The notes: a model not told the origin generated them from the sequence alone. A stretch of DNA of 64,000 bases from Alphaproteobacteria bacterium (GCA_015062235.1 SUUZ01000001.1:186001-250000); one strand, 5' to 3'. Numbered from the stretch's first letter, positions 44,200 through 53,244 are shown. Translations and numbers: made by a program.

Positions 44200-45270
44200 C
44201 TAGCTTGCATGAATTCTGATTTGCAGATTTAATTTTAATTCTTTTATAACTTTACCATTCCTTTCAACTTCATATAAATATCCAAATGCATGCCTAGACG
44301 TACTTGGTGTATCTAAATATGTTTTTCTTATTAAATACTCTTTTAATTCCTCTAAAAGTTTTTGTTTGAATATATAGAAAGATGCTATATCTCCATTTTC
44401 TTTTATTACCAACATTCCACCATCAGCATCATATAATCTATTCCACTTTCTATTCGGCATCATTCCTAATGCTATTGATAATAGAAAATCCCCTATTTTA
44501 ACCCTATAAACATCTAAATCTTTTAGATTTAATGGATTTTCTCTTTGAATTAATCTAATTAAATCTGTTAATGATGTTCCCTTTTTCTGGTAATAATAAA
44601 GAAGTATCAAAGATATTATTTCTGGAAATTGAGTGTCTATAACTTGTAGATTATTATTGAATATATCACTGTCCATATATGAGAAAGATATAGATTTAAT
44701 CTTACTCAATAATTTTTTTGCCTTTGTTGTTGTATCATTAATATTATCATTAACAATATATGTAAAATTAGTAGCTTTACTTGCATTTAGCAAAGTACTT
44801 GTTGCTTTACTTAAATTAGATTTAACACTAAATCCATAGGTTTGATTTGTTTTTGTGATTGGCTCATTTACTGTTATTATTATATCTTTCTTTTCTTGAC
44901 TTGATGCCTTTAGATTTGGATTTAACAATTCCTCTAAAAATCTTTTTACTACTGGAATACCAAAAGTTCTTTCCTCATTTGATTTTATTTCTTTTAATAA
45001 GTAATCTGCCATACTCCTAAAAGATTCTAATGATATTTCTTTTTGTTTTATATTGCACTTATATATCTCAACTTTCTCTTTGTTAATTCTATATGATAAA
45101 TTATATCCTGTTTCTTGTTGCTTTTTCTCAACACTTATTATTGAACAAAATTCATTATCTATTAAATCTAAATTATAATTACAACCTTTCAATTCTTTAT
45201 CTGATATTGCTTTGAACAAAGCATATACTTCACTCCACTCTCCAGAATTTAATGTTTCAAAATTACTCAT
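44200..45270 (-). CDS. HpaII-like type II restriction endonuclease
   Basis: 356 residues, close to the size of HpaII-family enzymes. Matching features: NSGEWSEVYALFKAI at the N-terminus, YGFSVKSNL...TLLNASKATNF in the middle (the proposed catalytic region), a block VKIGDFLLSIALGMMP followed by DADGGMLVIKENGDI, and a C-terminal DTPSTSRHAFGYLYE with LNLQIRI. Family members cut CCGG, so that site is predicted but not shown. It overlaps the methyltransferase gene by 4 bp (ATGA), placing methylation first in the operon. High Asn/Lys/Ile content fits the AT-rich host. Confidence 0.82.
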   Translation of the reverse strand: MSNFETLNSGEWSEVYALFKAISDKELKGCNYNLDLIDNEFCSIISVEKKQQETGYNLSYRINKEKVEIYKCNIKQKEISLESFRSMADYLLKEIKSNEERTFGIPVVKRFLEELLNPNLKASSQEKKDIIITVNEPITKTNQTYGFSVKSNLSKATSTLLNASKATNFTYIVNDNINDTTTKAKKLLSKIKSISFSYMDSDIFNNNLQVIDTQFPEIISLILLYYYQKKGTSLTDLIRLIQRENPLNLKDLDVYRVKIGDFLLSIALGMMPNRKWNRLYDADGGMLVIKENGDIASFYIFKQKLLEELKEYLIRKTYLDTPSTSRHAFGYLYEVERNGKVIKELKLNLQIRIHAS

Positions 45271-46181
45271 ACATTCAACCTTGTTTCATCTAAAATTAAA
45301 TCGTCACCATTTAGGTATCTTACTATCTGATCTGCTACTGCTTGAACTGCTGGAACTGCAACACTATTACCTAATTGTTTCATCGCTTGCCTATTAGAAA
45401 CTGGAAATTCATACCAATCAGGAAAACCTTGCATTTTTCTTCCTTCTTCAGGCCCTAATCTTGTCGGAACACCATCAACTAAATAACAATCCCAATTTCT
45501 TCTATCATCTATTGAACTTCCTACACCACCAACCCTCAGTGTAAATCCTATTTTTTTATTACATTTTGCACCCCAAATATCATCCATTGTCATTTTTAAT
45601 TCTTGTTTTGGAGGAAAAACAAATCGTTCTTTGTAATTATCTTCTCTTCTAAAACCAACCATATATAATCTTGGTCTATGTTGAGGCACACCATAATCGC
45701 TAGCAAAGACTATTTGATATGTAAAATCATAATTTAATTCTTTTTCTATTGTTTCTTTAATAATATTAAATGTATTACCATTATCATGGTTTAACAGATA
45801 TCTAACATTTTCTAAAAAAATACATTTAGGTCTTTTAGCTTTAATAATGTCCCTCAAAATAAAGAACATATTACCTCTACTTTGCTTTGTTTCAGCAAAC
45901 CCTCTACCATAACCTATTTGACTAAATGATTGACATGGAAAACCAGCACATAATATATCAAAATCTGGAATTGAATTATAATCTAGCTTTAATATATCAT
46001 CATTAAAATTACCATTTTCAAACAATTCAGTATCAAGCTTTTGTATATTATGTTGATATGTTGCTCTTGCGTACTTATCAATTTCACTAGCCAACACACA
46101 TTTACATCCCACATTGTGAAAAGCAATGTGAAAACCACCAATACCTGCAAATAAATCTACAAATTTATACTTATGTTTCAT
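45267..46181 (-). CDS. DNA (cytosine-5) methyltransferase of a type II R-M system
   Basis: 304 residues. Motif I is DLFAGIGGFHIAF, motif IV FPCQSFSQIG with the catalytic Cys, motif VI LENVRYLL, motif VIII QHRPRLYMVG, motif IX LRVGGVGSS and motif X QLGNSVAVPAV. The recognition segment is short, giving a smaller protein than HhaI-type enzymes, but all catalytic motifs are intact. It protects host DNA from the endonuclease encoded immediately downstream. The RRNWDCYLVDG and MQGFPDWYEF segments are common in CCGG-type and related enzymes as I recall. Confidence 0.93.
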   Translation of the reverse strand: MKHKYKFVDLFAGIGGFHIAFHNVGCKCVLASEIDKYARATYQHNIQKLDTELFENGNFNDDILKLDYNSIPDFDILCAGFPCQSFSQIGYGRGFAETKQSRGNMFFILRDIIKAKRPKCIFLENVRYLLNHDNGNTFNIIKETIEKELNYDFTYQIVFASDYGVPQHRPRLYMVGFRREDNYKERFVFPPKQELKMTMDDIWGAKCNKKIGFTLRVGGVGSSIDDRRNWDCYLVDGVPTRLGPEEGRKMQGFPDWYEFPVSNRQAMKQLGNSVAVPAVQAVADQIVRYLNGDDLILDETRLNV

Positions 46182-46418
46182 TATAAACCCTTTTATACTT
46201 AATTATCATACAAAAAAAATATAATTAAAAGTCATTTTTAATTAATAAACACAAATCCCTACACTTATTGACTATTTATAAGATGTCCATCAACCAATTT
46301 GAACAGGGCTTCGATTTTGTATCGTAAGCCTTTGTTGTTGAAAATAATATATAAACTTCGGCGTTACTTAGCTTCAAAAATACTCCTAGATTACCAGAAT
46401 GGAAATCCCTCAAAATAT

Positions 46419-46447
46419 TTGACAAAAAAATACAAAAATGATATTAT
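46419..46447 (+). promoter_or_regulatory. Near-consensus sigma-70 promoter
   Basis: TTGACA, 17-base spacer, TATTAT. It lies inside an upstream extension of the 46479 reading frame and therefore shows that translation starts at 46479. The 297-base gap it sits in (46182-46478) also holds the R-M operon's upstream region; no other gene is seen. Confidence 0.8.
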
Positions 46448-46478
46448 GAACTTAATGGTATTTACTAAGGAGGTTTTG

Positions 46479-47003
46479 ATGGAACAAACAATAGATCTAG
46501 GGGAGGGGAGAACTTATAAATACTCCAAGAGTTATGAGGGAATCACGTATACACGTCCTGATGGCAATAGTTTAACGGTTAGCTTTCGAAGATTTACTGA
46601 TGGTGATGCGCATTCATGTGGAGATTTTTTTGGAATTAGTGTAATTCTCCACAAAAAACCTAAATTTGGCATCATAAAACAAAAAGAAGAGTTATTGTTT
46701 AATCATAACATACCCTTTAGTAAAAATAATTCTCAAGATGTTAAATTGGCGAAATTATCAATTAGTGAACTACTAAAAAAAGAAAATATAGTCATTACTG
46801 ACAATAAAGATAAAGAACTTGAAGAAATAATTAATCAAACTAGAAAAACTATCATATCTGAAGGCTTTGAAGCAAGAGAAGTTTACGAAAAAGAAAGAGA
46901 AACAAATCTACAAAAGACTAAACTCAGTAAAGAACAAAAACAACAAGCTGATTATAGTAACGTAGCTAGAATAATAAAAAGTTTTACCTCTCACAATAAA
47001 TAA
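46479..47003 (+). CDS. Unknown cytoplasmic protein next to the R-M genes
   Basis: 174 residues from the ATG at 46479, which has a perfect AAGGAGG and a consensus-like promoter just upstream. The first 75 residues look like a compact beta-rich domain (GRTYKYSKSYEGITYTRPDG, SFRRFTDGDAHSCGD); the rest is a charged helical part rich in Lys, Glu and Gln (EEIINQTRKTIISEGF, KLSKEQKQQADYS). No helix-turn-helix of an R-M controller and no nuclease motif is seen. Divergent from the methyltransferase. Unrecognised. Confidence 0.65.
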   Translation: MEQTIDLGEGRTYKYSKSYEGITYTRPDGNSLTVSFRRFTDGDAHSCGDFFGISVILHKKPKFGIIKQKEELLFNHNIPFSKNNSQDVKLAKLSISELLKKENIVITDNKDKELEEIINQTRKTIISEGFEAREVYEKERETNLQKTKLSKEQKQQADYSNVARIIKSFTSHNK

Positions 47004-47122
47004 AAAGCTATCACATCATCAAAAATAGGCTAGACATGATCGGATATCCTAGCTTATGTACCTTTTAACAGCTATTTGCCTTATTTTAACAAATAGTTAT
47101 TCCTACAATTTTTAGTTTCTTT

Positions 47123-47698
47123 TTACTGTTTGCCTCTTCTCTTAAGATTTCGCTTCAATCGTTCTTCTTTTTCTTGTCTTTTTTTTGCTCTTTCTTCAGC
47201 CCTCATCTTGGCTCTATTACTAAAACGTGAAAGCTTTTGTTCTTGTTTGCTCTTTAATTGCTCTTCTTTTTCTCTTTCAGCCTCTTCTGCTGCTTTTTTT
47301 TGAAAACGCGATGCTTTTTCTTGCTTGCGTTTCATCATTTCATCATATTTTTTCTCTCTTTTTTCTGTATTTTCAATAGCTTTTCGTTTAAACCTGCTTT
47401 TCTCATTAGCTCTTTCTTCTGCTATTTCAGCTCTACGTTTAGCAAGCCTTTTTTCCTTTTCACTAAGTAATTCTTCCGTTTCTTTATTTACCAATGAAGA
47501 AGCATCTTCTTGCACAACCTTTTTTTCCTCAAACTTTTCCTCCTGAATAGCATCCTCAATCTTTTTTTCTGCAATTTTCTTAACATATTCATCCTGCAAA
47601 TCTTTTTTAGCAACAAATGATACTGCATCTAAAGCTTCTACCCTATTTACTAAAAAAACACTTATAACCGCAACAACACACAAAAAAAACTTAACCAT
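47123..47698 (-). CDS. Exported, highly charged coiled-coil protein
   Basis: 191 residues from the ATG at 47698, preceded by AAGGAGA; a frame extension of 10 codons is rejected. A signal peptide (about 1-22, ending RVEALDA) is followed by a nearly uninterrupted Lys/Arg/Glu-rich helix with repeated short units of the type KRKQEKASRFQKKAAEEAER and SRFSNRAKMRAEERAKK. The SRF-x-(K/N)-(K/R)-A element recurs three times, suggesting internal duplication. No Cys, no enzyme motif. Could be an envelope spacer or nucleic-acid- or polymer-binding protein; function unknown. Confidence 0.6.
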   Translation of the reverse strand: MVKFFLCVVAVISVFLVNRVEALDAVSFVAKKDLQDEYVKKIAEKKIEDAIQEEKFEEKKVVQEDASSLVNKETEELLSEKEKRLAKRRAEIAEERANEKSRFKRKAIENTEKREKKYDEMMKRKQEKASRFQKKAAEEAEREKEEQLKSKQEQKLSRFSNRAKMRAEERAKKRQEKEERLKRNLKRRGKQ

Positions 47699-47808
47699 CG
47701 TTTTCTCCTTATCAAAACCACAAAGCATAATTTATACGCTTTTATTTGACTAATCAAGTGGTTGTATGATACAAGATAATAAAAATAAAATTTTAGGAAA
47801 AAAATACA

Positions 47809-48222
47809 ATGAAAAAAATTGTTGTAGCCGCCGCAGCCTTAGTAAAAAACGATAAATTATTCATCGCTCAACGTCCTGCCAACAAACAACCTCCTCTTGT
47901 ATGGGAATTTCCAGGAGGAAAGCCTGAAAACAATGAAACCTTACCTCAAGCATTAAGACGTGAACTTCAAGAAGAACTACATGTTGATACTGAAATTGGT
48001 GATTTTATTATGAAAGTAAACCATTCTTATGACTTCGCTGAAGTGGAAATCAATTTATTTTGGGCAACCTTAAAAAATCCGAATGACAAAATTATTGATA
48101 ATGAACATGTTGCAACTGCATGGATATCGATGAACGAAGTTGATAATTACGAATTTGCTAAAGCCGATATTGAGTTAATAAAAAAGTTAAAACAAACAGG
48201 TTTTAGCTTAAAAGTTTCATAA
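47809..48222 (+). CDS. mutT: 8-oxo-dGTP diphosphatase / Nudix hydrolase
   Basis: 137 residues. The Nudix box is GGKPENNETLPQALRRELQEEL (written here by its key residues: Gly, Glu at +7, Arg-Glu, Glu-Glu), at about 36-58. LFIAQRPANKQPPLVWEFPGG at the start of the fold is typical of MutT, which removes oxidised dGTP from the nucleotide pool. Length matches MutT. Its end is marked by a hairpin shared with the convergent tRNA-His. Confidence 0.88.
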   Translation: MKKIVVAAAALVKNDKLFIAQRPANKQPPLVWEFPGGKPENNETLPQALRRELQEELHVDTEIGDFIMKVNHSYDFAEVEINLFWATLKNPNDKIIDNEHVATAWISMNEVDNYEFAKADIELIKKLKQTGFSLKVS

Positions 48223-48224
48223 CA

Positions 48225-48249
48225 AAAGCCCCTTGAATAAGGGGCTTTC
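48225..48249. terminator. Hairpin terminator between mutT and tRNA-His
   Basis: AAAGCCCC pairs with GGGGCTTT around TTGAATAA. The U tract is short on both sides, slightly better on the minus strand. Confidence 0.7.
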
Positions 48250-48254
48250 AAATA

Positions 48255-48332
48255 TGGGGCGAATGATCGGATTCGAACCGACGACATCTGGTACCACAAA
48301 CCAGCGCTCTAACCAACTGAGCTACATTCGCC
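48255..48332 (-). tRNA. tRNA-His (anticodon GUG)
   Basis: Acceptor GCGAATG/CATTCGC with an extra encoded G at -1 facing C73, the histidine identity pair; D-arm TAGCTCAGTTGGTTAGAGC, anticodon loop TTGTGGT with GTG, T-arm GGTTCGAATCC, encoded CCA. Confidence 0.96.
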
Positions 48333-48349
48333 ATCCGTTACAGCTGTGA

Positions 48350-48378
48350 TTTTTAACGTCAATCTATTCCAAAGTCAA
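48350..48378 (-). promoter_or_regulatory. Predicted sigma-70 promoter of tRNA-His
   Basis: Minus-strand TTGACT, 17-base spacer, TAAAAA, ending 17 bases before the tRNA 5' end. Confidence 0.55.
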
Positions 48379-48470
48379 GCTAATTTTGTAAAAATTTTTT
48401 TCCATTAATAATTTATTTCCTTTTTTCCTATACCATAAAGTAAGTACGGATGTTTTCCATGAGGATTTAA

Positions 48471-49649
48471 ATGAAAATTAGTTTGGGGTACAAAAAAATA
48501 GCATTATCTCTTCTAGCTATTGGCTTTGTTTGTTATTCATATGATGCTTATGCCGCAAAAAAACGTACCATATCATCAATCGTTGTTGATGCTATAACAG
48601 GCGAAGTTATTACATCATCAAATGCTGATGAACATCGCTACCCTGCTTCCTTAACAAAACTTATGACCCTTTACATCACTTTTGATGCTCTAGATAAAGA
48701 AAAACTGAGTTTAGACACCAAACTAAAAGTGTCTAGATATGCGGCTAATCGCGCTCCATCTCGCATTGGCGTAAAGGCGGGCGAAACTATTACTGTAAAA
48801 GATGCTATACTAGCTCTTATTGTAAAATCAGCTAACGATTGTGCTGCTGTATTAGCAGAAGCTCTTGGTGAAACAGAGGATAAGTTTGCTAAAATAATGA
48901 CACAAACTGCCAAAGATCTAGGAATGAAAAATACTACATTTAAAAATGCCTCTGGTCTTCCTAACCGCCACCAAAAAACTACAGCGCGTGATATGGCTAT
49001 TTTAGGTAGTGCAATATATCACCATTTTCCCGAGTACTATGATTTATTTTCCACTACCAAGTTTAAATACAAAGACCAAACTTTTTATAGTCACAATCAT
49101 TTGTTAAAAAAATTTAAAGGCACTGATGGTATGAAAACTGGCTATACATCAGCCGCTGGATATAATATTGTAACCTCAGCACAACGTGATGGTCATCGTG
49201 TTATAGCCGTAACGATGGGACATGACAGCATCAAAAGTCGTGATTATAAAGTTGCCCAATTAATGAATAGAGGATTAAAAAAATTAAACAAACAACCATC
49301 TAATCATTCTCGTATAGTAGCAAAACTTGAAATTCCTCACCTAGCTGATACAACATCTTCTTCAACAGATTCTATCTGGGCAATCCAAGTTGGTGCTTTT
49401 TCAAACTACATCAAAGCACGTAATTATGCCCTTGAAGTTCAAAACCGTTTACACCTGCCTTATGTGTCTAAAACAGAAATTAATGTTGAACCTGCATCAA
49501 ATGGTGCCGCTATAGTATACCGCTCTCAATTAACTGGTTTTGCAAAAAATGAAGCGGATAAAACATGTTATCGTTTGAAAAAAGCAAATACATCTTGTAT
49601 AGTTATACCAACAAATAATAATCAACAACTTGCAATGGCTGAAAAATGA
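48471..49649 (+). CDS. D-alanyl-D-alanine carboxypeptidase (S11) with SPOR domain
   Basis: 392 residues. Signal peptide to about 28 (AYAAK). The penicillin-binding catalytic domain has SLTK (Ser60, Lys63), SAN (120-122) and KTG (222-224), so it should trim the terminal D-Ala from peptidoglycan stem peptides. A C-terminal SPOR domain (about 303-385, WAIQVGAFSNYIKARNYA) binds denuded septal glycan and would target the enzyme to the division site. GAGGA precedes the ATG. Its last codon overlaps the mipZ start (ATGA), linking wall trimming with division-site placement. Confidence 0.94.
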   Translation: MKISLGYKKIALSLLAIGFVCYSYDAYAAKKRTISSIVVDAITGEVITSSNADEHRYPASLTKLMTLYITFDALDKEKLSLDTKLKVSRYAANRAPSRIGVKAGETITVKDAILALIVKSANDCAAVLAEALGETEDKFAKIMTQTAKDLGMKNTTFKNASGLPNRHQKTTARDMAILGSAIYHHFPEYYDLFSTTKFKYKDQTFYSHNHLLKKFKGTDGMKTGYTSAAGYNIVTSAQRDGHRVIAVTMGHDSIKSRDYKVAQLMNRGLKKLNKQPSNHSRIVAKLEIPHLADTTSSSTDSIWAIQVGAFSNYIKARNYALEVQNRLHLPYVSKTEINVEPASNGAAIVYRSQLTGFAKNEADKTCYRLKKANTSCIVIPTNNNQQLAMAEK

Positions 49650-50434
49650 GCGAAATAAATACCAAAGCCCATATTATAGTGATAGGTAATGAAAAAGGTG
49701 GAACAGGTAAGTCAACCCTTGCTATGCACTTGGCTATAAAATTAATGTTCGAAAATTTCAAAGTAGCAATTCTTGATTTAGATGGACGACAAGGATCGTT
49801 ATCCAAATATATAGCTAATCGTCGTTCATTTTGTTGCAAAAACAATATCCATCTGCCCATTCCTACCCATTACATCTTTGAACCTCAACCCAAAGAAGCT
49901 AACAAGTTAGAAATAGAAACTCTCATTAAAGAACTTTCTAATCGATTTGATGCTATAATTATTGACACTCCTGGTTTTCGCAATTATCTATTTGAACTTG
50001 CTCACAAATTTCCGCACACACTAATCACACCTATCTCCGACAGTCTTATAGATTTGTCTGCTATCGCAGATATAAACCCCGATAATGGTGAAATTCTACA
50101 AGCTGGACACTATGCTGAATTTGTATGGGAAATAAAGAAAAAACTAGCAGCCCAGGGGCTTCCTTATTTAAATTGGATAATTTGCGGAAATAAGATCTCT
50201 CCCATTCATTCAAAAAATAAAAATATAGTATTTAACAAACTTGAAAATCTTGCAAAATTATATGGTTTTCGTTTCTCTTCAGGACTTAAAGACAGAGTAA
50301 TATACAAAGAATTATTCCTTAATGGACTCACAGTACTAGATTTGAGTGTACCAGAACTTCATCATCGTATGACAATTTCGCACCTTGCTGCTAAAATGGA
50401 ATTAAATTCATTAGCTGAATTTATCTTTCCCTAA
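49646..50434 (+). CDS. mipZ: Division-plane positioning ATPase MipZ
   Basis: 262-residue ParA/MinD-superfamily ATPase. The deviant Walker A motif is NEKGGTGKST, followed by DLDGRQGSLSKYIANR and the Walker B strand IIIDTPGFRN. The FVWEIKKKLAAQGLPYLNWIICGNK and GLKDRVIYKELFLNGLTVLDL segments match MipZ rather than MinD or ParA. In Alphaproteobacteria MipZ forms a gradient from ParB at the poles and inhibits FtsZ polymerisation, so its target here would be the FtsZ encoded at 58787. Translationally coupled to the upstream carboxypeptidase gene. Confidence 0.92.
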   Translation: MSEINTKAHIIVIGNEKGGTGKSTLAMHLAIKLMFENFKVAILDLDGRQGSLSKYIANRRSFCCKNNIHLPIPTHYIFEPQPKEANKLEIETLIKELSNRFDAIIIDTPGFRNYLFELAHKFPHTLITPISDSLIDLSAIADINPDNGEILQAGHYAEFVWEIKKKLAAQGLPYLNWIICGNKISPIHSKNKNIVFNKLENLAKLYGFRFSSGLKDRVIYKELFLNGLTVLDLSVPELHHRMTISHLAAKMELNSLAEFIFP

Positions 50435-50528
50435 GATAATGCTGATAACTTTGTCATAAAGCTTGTTTTTCAAAGCCACAAATGATAGATTGCAACCTAT
50501 AAATATATAAATTGTTTAGGAGCTATCT

Positions 50529-52148
50529 ATGATTATAACTGTGCCAACAACCCCATATACAGACCAAAAAATGGGAACAGCTGGTCTTCGCCGTAAATCA
50601 AAAGTTGTTATGCAAAAAAACTATGTTGAAAACTTTGTTCAAAGCATTTTTAATGTCATCGGGGATCTATCTAATAAAACATTTTTAGTAGGAGGTGATG
50701 GACGTTTCTATAATAACATTGCCATCCAAAAAATAATAAAAATTGCAGCTGCTAATGGTGTGAAAAAATTATTAATAGGACAAAAGGGGCTTATTTCAAC
50801 TCCTGCTGGTTCTGTCGTAATTAGAAAAAACAAACTAAATGGTGGACTGATATTATCTGCATCTCACAACCCTGGCGGTGAAAATGGAGACTTCGGTTTA
50901 AAATATTCAAATGAAACAGGAGGGCAAGTACCTAGTTCTGTAAGCGATGCAATTTACCAACAAACAACAAAAATTAGTGAGTATAAAATTTGTGATGATT
51001 CAGATATAGATCTATCTAAACTAGGTTCGTTTGAATATTGTGGAATGCAAATTGAAGTTATCGATTCGGTAAAAGACTACGTAGAAATGATGCAAAATAT
51101 TTTTGATTTTAATGCCATCAAAAAGATGTTTGCTAATGGTTTTACCATGCGTTTTGATGCTATGAATGCTGTTACAGGGCCATATGCAATTGAAATATTT
51201 GAAAACATTTTAGGTGCACCTAAAGGTTCTGTTGTAAATTTTATCCCTAAAGAAGATTTTGGAGGTCTTCATCCTGATCCTAATTTAGTTTATGCCAAAG
51301 AATTAGTTGATTTTATGTTCTCTGATAAGGCTGCCGATTTCGGCGCTGCCAATGATGGTGATGGCGACAGAAATATGATTCTAGGAAAAAGCTTTTTCGT
51401 AACACCTAACGACAGTTTGGCAATCATTACCGATAACTACAAACTAATACCTCATTACAAAAACGGAATTTATGGAGTCGCAAAATCAGCCGCTACTTCA
51501 ACAGCGGTTGCCCGTGTTGCAAAAGAACACAATATAGGATACTACGAAGTTCCCACTGGTTGGAAATATTTTGTAAACTTGATGGATTCTAACCGTATTA
51601 CTTTCTGTGGCGAAGAAAGTTTTGGAACAGGTTCATCTCATATCAGAGAAAAAGATGGCATTTGGGCTGTTTTATTCTGGCTCAACATTTTAGCTGCAAC
51701 AGGCAAAACTGTTGAAGAAACGACCGTTGAACACTGGAAAAAATATGGACGTAGTTATTATATTCGTTTCGATTTTGAAGGAGTTGATACAGCTACCGCA
51801 GATACTTTAATGGCTGATCTTGAAACTAAGTTACCAAATCTCATAAACCAAACATTTGGAGACTTTACAGTCAAAGAGGCAGCTCCTTTTGTTTATAAAG
51901 ATCCTGTTGACGAATCCATCACAAAAAATGGACTTATTATATATTTCACAGATGGTTCTCGCATCGTATATCGTTTATCAGGAACAGGATCATCAGGTGC
52001 AACAATTAGAGTATATCTAGAACGTTTTTCTGCCGAAGATATTTCTCAAAATCCTCTAGACATGGTATCTCCTCTAGCTGAAATAGCTCTTGAAGTTGCT
52101 GAAATACCATCCAGAACAGGAAAAGTAAAAGCTGATGTTATCACATAA
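50529..52148 (+). CDS. pgm: Phosphoglucomutase (alpha-D-glucose phosphate-specific)
   Basis: 539 residues; interconverts glucose 1-phosphate and glucose 6-phosphate for glycogen, LPS and other polysaccharide precursors. The phosphoserine loop is SASHNPGG (Ser112), the Mg-binding loop DGDGDRNM, the sugar loop CGEESFGTGSSH, and the phosphate-binding loop RLSGTGSSGATIR. N-terminal GTAGLRRKSKV is also typical. AGGAG precedes the ATG. The 3' end overlaps the next gene by 14 bp. Confidence 0.95.
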   Translation: MIITVPTTPYTDQKMGTAGLRRKSKVVMQKNYVENFVQSIFNVIGDLSNKTFLVGGDGRFYNNIAIQKIIKIAAANGVKKLLIGQKGLISTPAGSVVIRKNKLNGGLILSASHNPGGENGDFGLKYSNETGGQVPSSVSDAIYQQTTKISEYKICDDSDIDLSKLGSFEYCGMQIEVIDSVKDYVEMMQNIFDFNAIKKMFANGFTMRFDAMNAVTGPYAIEIFENILGAPKGSVVNFIPKEDFGGLHPDPNLVYAKELVDFMFSDKAADFGAANDGDGDRNMILGKSFFVTPNDSLAIITDNYKLIPHYKNGIYGVAKSAATSTAVARVAKEHNIGYYEVPTGWKYFVNLMDSNRITFCGEESFGTGSSHIREKDGIWAVLFWLNILAATGKTVEETTVEHWKKYGRSYYIRFDFEGVDTATADTLMADLETKLPNLINQTFGDFTVKEAAPFVYKDPVDESITKNGLIIYFTDGSRIVYRLSGTGSSGATIRVYLERFSAEDISQNPLDMVSPLAEIALEVAEIPSRTGKVKADVIT

Positions 52149-53244
52149 AAAAATACAATTATTATCCTTACTTGTTTTTCCCTTGCTGACTCTATCACCT
52201 AGAGCTAGCGCTGGTTTGTATGGATTTCATCAATATAACCCTTACACAAAAGAAGAGCGTATATTAGACCTAAGTGAAGTGCCCGAAAGCATTCATAACT
52301 ATCGTGCCGATATGCGCTCTAACCTTTCGATGATGATAGGCTATGCCAAAGAACAAAATCCTGATTTTAAAATAATTGTACATGAAGGACAAGATTTGTT
52401 AACTAAGAGCCTTTGGGAATATGATAGAGAGGGTTACAATAGAGCTCGCAAACAAGAAAACGCCCAAGACGATTCTTTCTTGTTTCACTCCCATTATCGT
52501 GAACTAGAACCGGAACGCTATACTCCAGCTTATGACTACCTTAATAGTATAGATGCAATAGCTATAAATAATTTATACTGCGGTAAAGGTCGAGAAAGCA
52601 ATATTACTCATAACCACAAACTTGGTCTCATTACAATTGAACATTGCAAAAATAGTGACGATGTTGAAACTGCTCGCATTAATTCTATGATTGATCAACG
52701 TTCATCATATTTTTTTACAGAACTTAATAATGCCTTCAACAATATTGATGACCACAATAATATCAATGATTCTGCCAAAAACATTTATAAAATAGCCGAA
52801 GCTCAAAACGTTCTTATAATTAATGATGATAGCAATTATGCCACTAAAGAAGATATGATTAGTGATTTACTAAAAACAAACTATGATATTATTATTATGA
52901 AGCCTCTTTTCAAGCACAAAGAACGTTTTTCAGCCAATGATCTACAAAAATTACACTTTAAAAAAAATGGTTCTAAACGATTGTTAGTAGCTGAATTAAA
53001 TGTATCTGAAGCCTCTCCTTACGATTATTATTGGAACAAAGATTGGAAAATTGGCAATCCAGAATGGATTGTTCGTAAATCCTTTTCAACAGAAAATAAT
53101 TTTATAACTAAATTTTGGCACCCAGAATGGAAAAAAATAATATCTCGTCACTTTAAAGATATACTTAATGAAAAATTTGATGGTATCTTCTTTACTGGAG
53201 TCGAAAATTATCACTATTTTGAACAACAAAATCCTTTAGAGTAA
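52135..53244 (+). CDS. Exported GH114-like (TM1410-type) glycoside hydrolase family protein
   Basis: 369 residues with a signal peptide (ending ASAG near 26). The C-terminal half follows the TM1410/GH114 pattern: KRLLVAELNVSEASPYDYYWN, a W-x-P-EW segment, and a closing strand FDGIFFTGVENYHYF. In typical members the last motif reads YLDGVD; here the Asp is replaced and Glu355-like acid remains, so activity is doubtful. The family includes enzymes acting on polygalactosamine. Overlap with pgm suggests co-transcription, possibly with a polysaccharide-related role; fliQ starts 4 bp downstream. Confidence 0.68.
   Translation: MLSHKKIQLLSLLVFPLLTLSPRASAGLYGFHQYNPYTKEERILDLSEVPESIHNYRADMRSNLSMMIGYAKEQNPDFKIIVHEGQDLLTKSLWEYDREGYNRARKQENAQDDSFLFHSHYRELEPERYTPAYDYLNSIDAIAINNLYCGKGRESNITHNHKLGLITIEHCKNSDDVETARINSMIDQRSSYFFTELNNAFNNIDDHNNINDSAKNIYKIAEAQNVLIINDDSNYATKEDMISDLLKTNYDIIIMKPLFKHKERFSANDLQKLHFKKNGSKRLLVAELNVSEASPYDYYWNKDWKIGNPEWIVRKSFSTENNFITKFWHPEWKKIISRHFKDILNEKFDGIFFTGVENYHYFEQQNPLE

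Larger units (their letters stand above)
42609..47050. mobile_element. tRNA-Gln-linked accessory island with recombinase remnants and a restriction-modification system
   Basis: Beginning at the 3' end of tRNA-Gln, this block holds two truncated serine recombinase genes, small debris, a type II restriction-modification pair and an orphan gene. The left edge is set by the tRNA. I could not find a repeat of the tRNA 3' end on the right, so the right edge is only estimated from where core-type genes resume. With both recombinases broken, the element looks immobile. Confidence 0.5.

Noticed and set aside
46276..46422. 49-codon minus-strand open stretch next to the R-M island edge
   Set aside because: No start codon or ribosome binding site and no family I can recognise; it could be an insertion-sequence scrap but this is not supportable.
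46299..46478. 60-codon upstream extension of the 46479 gene
   Set aside because: It contains the promoter and the AAGGAGG site that serve the ATG at 46479.
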